Shown here: in pieces, positions 6,597-6,706 of the stretch
How positions within the stretch are numbered: the stretch's first letter is position 1
Layout of the letters: every line of letters starts with the position of its first letter
NCBI GenBank assembly: GCA_027449725.1
Contig: DAIDLB010000130.1
Span: 1-6,706 of the forward strand
Length of the DNA: 6,706 nucleotides
Source: Chlamydiota bacterium
Lineage (GTDB): Bacteria; Chlamydiota; Chlamydiia; Chlamydiales; SM23-39
Reading direction: 5' to 3'
Position numbers and translations under genes: made by a program
The notes under the pieces: model-generated
What the model saw: only the letters and a program-made list of their open reading frames with translations
Told to the model about the DNA's origin: nothing
The model's database searches: none

Positions 6597-6706
6597 ATGA
6601 GCCTATCCTTCACTGGTTAATACGATGTTAATAATTCGCGCAAAATATTGATATTCAAAACAAAAACAGGATGCGCAAGATCGCAAGCGGCATGATTTGC
6701 AGGATA

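Larger units (their letters stand above)
6216..6706. other. Gene-poor, palindrome-rich region at the right edge
   Basis: About 490 bases upstream of the ATPase gene carry no convincing complete gene on either strand. They do hold an operator-like palindrome (6241-6271), several short perfect palindromes (GAGACGTCTC at 6370-6379, ATAGGAACCTAT at 6420-6431), a diverged direct repeat (6449-6472 and 6501-6525) and a perfect 26-base inverted repeat (6525-6596). A 10-base inverted pair, GAAGGATAGG at 6313-6322 and CCTATCCTTC at 6602-6611, encloses most of these. This density suggests a regulatory or mobile-element-derived segment. At the edge, minus-strand frames are open to the border from a stop at 6617-6619, but 29 codons are too few to call a gene. 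Confidence 0.6.

Noticed and set aside
6617..6706. Partial minus-strand gene end at the right edge (29 codons, stop at 6617-6619)
   Set aside because: All three minus-strand frames are open over much of this short stretch, so there is no basis for choosing one; sequence beyond the window is needed.
6671..6706. Start of a + strand gene at ATG 6671
   Set aside because: Only 12 codons are visible and the only purine-rich bases abut the ATG without spacing.

Overview
The window holds the distal part of a compact tryptophan operon followed by a composition-shifted accessory stretch. Positions 1-4537 on the + strand carry, in order, a trpD-trpC fusion (cut by the left edge), a trpF-trpB fusion, trpA, and a type I-beta DAHP synthase gene (aroF/aroG family). 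Each reading frame overlaps the next by 8 to 17 bases and most starts have a usable ribosome binding site, so this should be one polycistronic, translationally coupled unit. Five Trp activities sit on three polypeptides, and the DAHP synthase links the first step of aromatic synthesis to the terminal branch. trpE and trpG, if present, would lie to the left of the window.

Positions 4538-6706 differ in character: base composition falls towards A+T, and the genes are unrelated to tryptophan. There is a small hypothetical protein (4572-4856), a convergent spacer with an 87-base imperfect hairpin, a complete minus-strand ATPase of the AAA_14/DUF4143 family (5052-6215), and about 490 bases without a convincing gene but rich in symmetric DNA: an operator-like palindrome just upstream of the ATPase, a diverged direct repeat, and a perfect 26-base inverted repeat.

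Organism: the order D-C-F-B-A recalls the trp operon of some Chlamydia species. The type I-beta DAHP synthase, the AAA/DUF4143 ATPase (common in host-associated and environmental bacteria and archaea) and the weakly ankyrin-like small protein would fit a host-associated Gram-negative lineage such as an environmental chlamydia or a Coxiella/Legionella-like bacterium. This is inference from gene content and order only; no rRNA or other phylogenetic marker is present.

Most notable points: two fusions in one operon (D-C and F-B), each joined with almost no linker; a TrpF domain that appears to lack the usual GGxG phosphate loop; a sharp C-to-G strand skew reversal at the D-C junction; and the palindromic region near the right edge.
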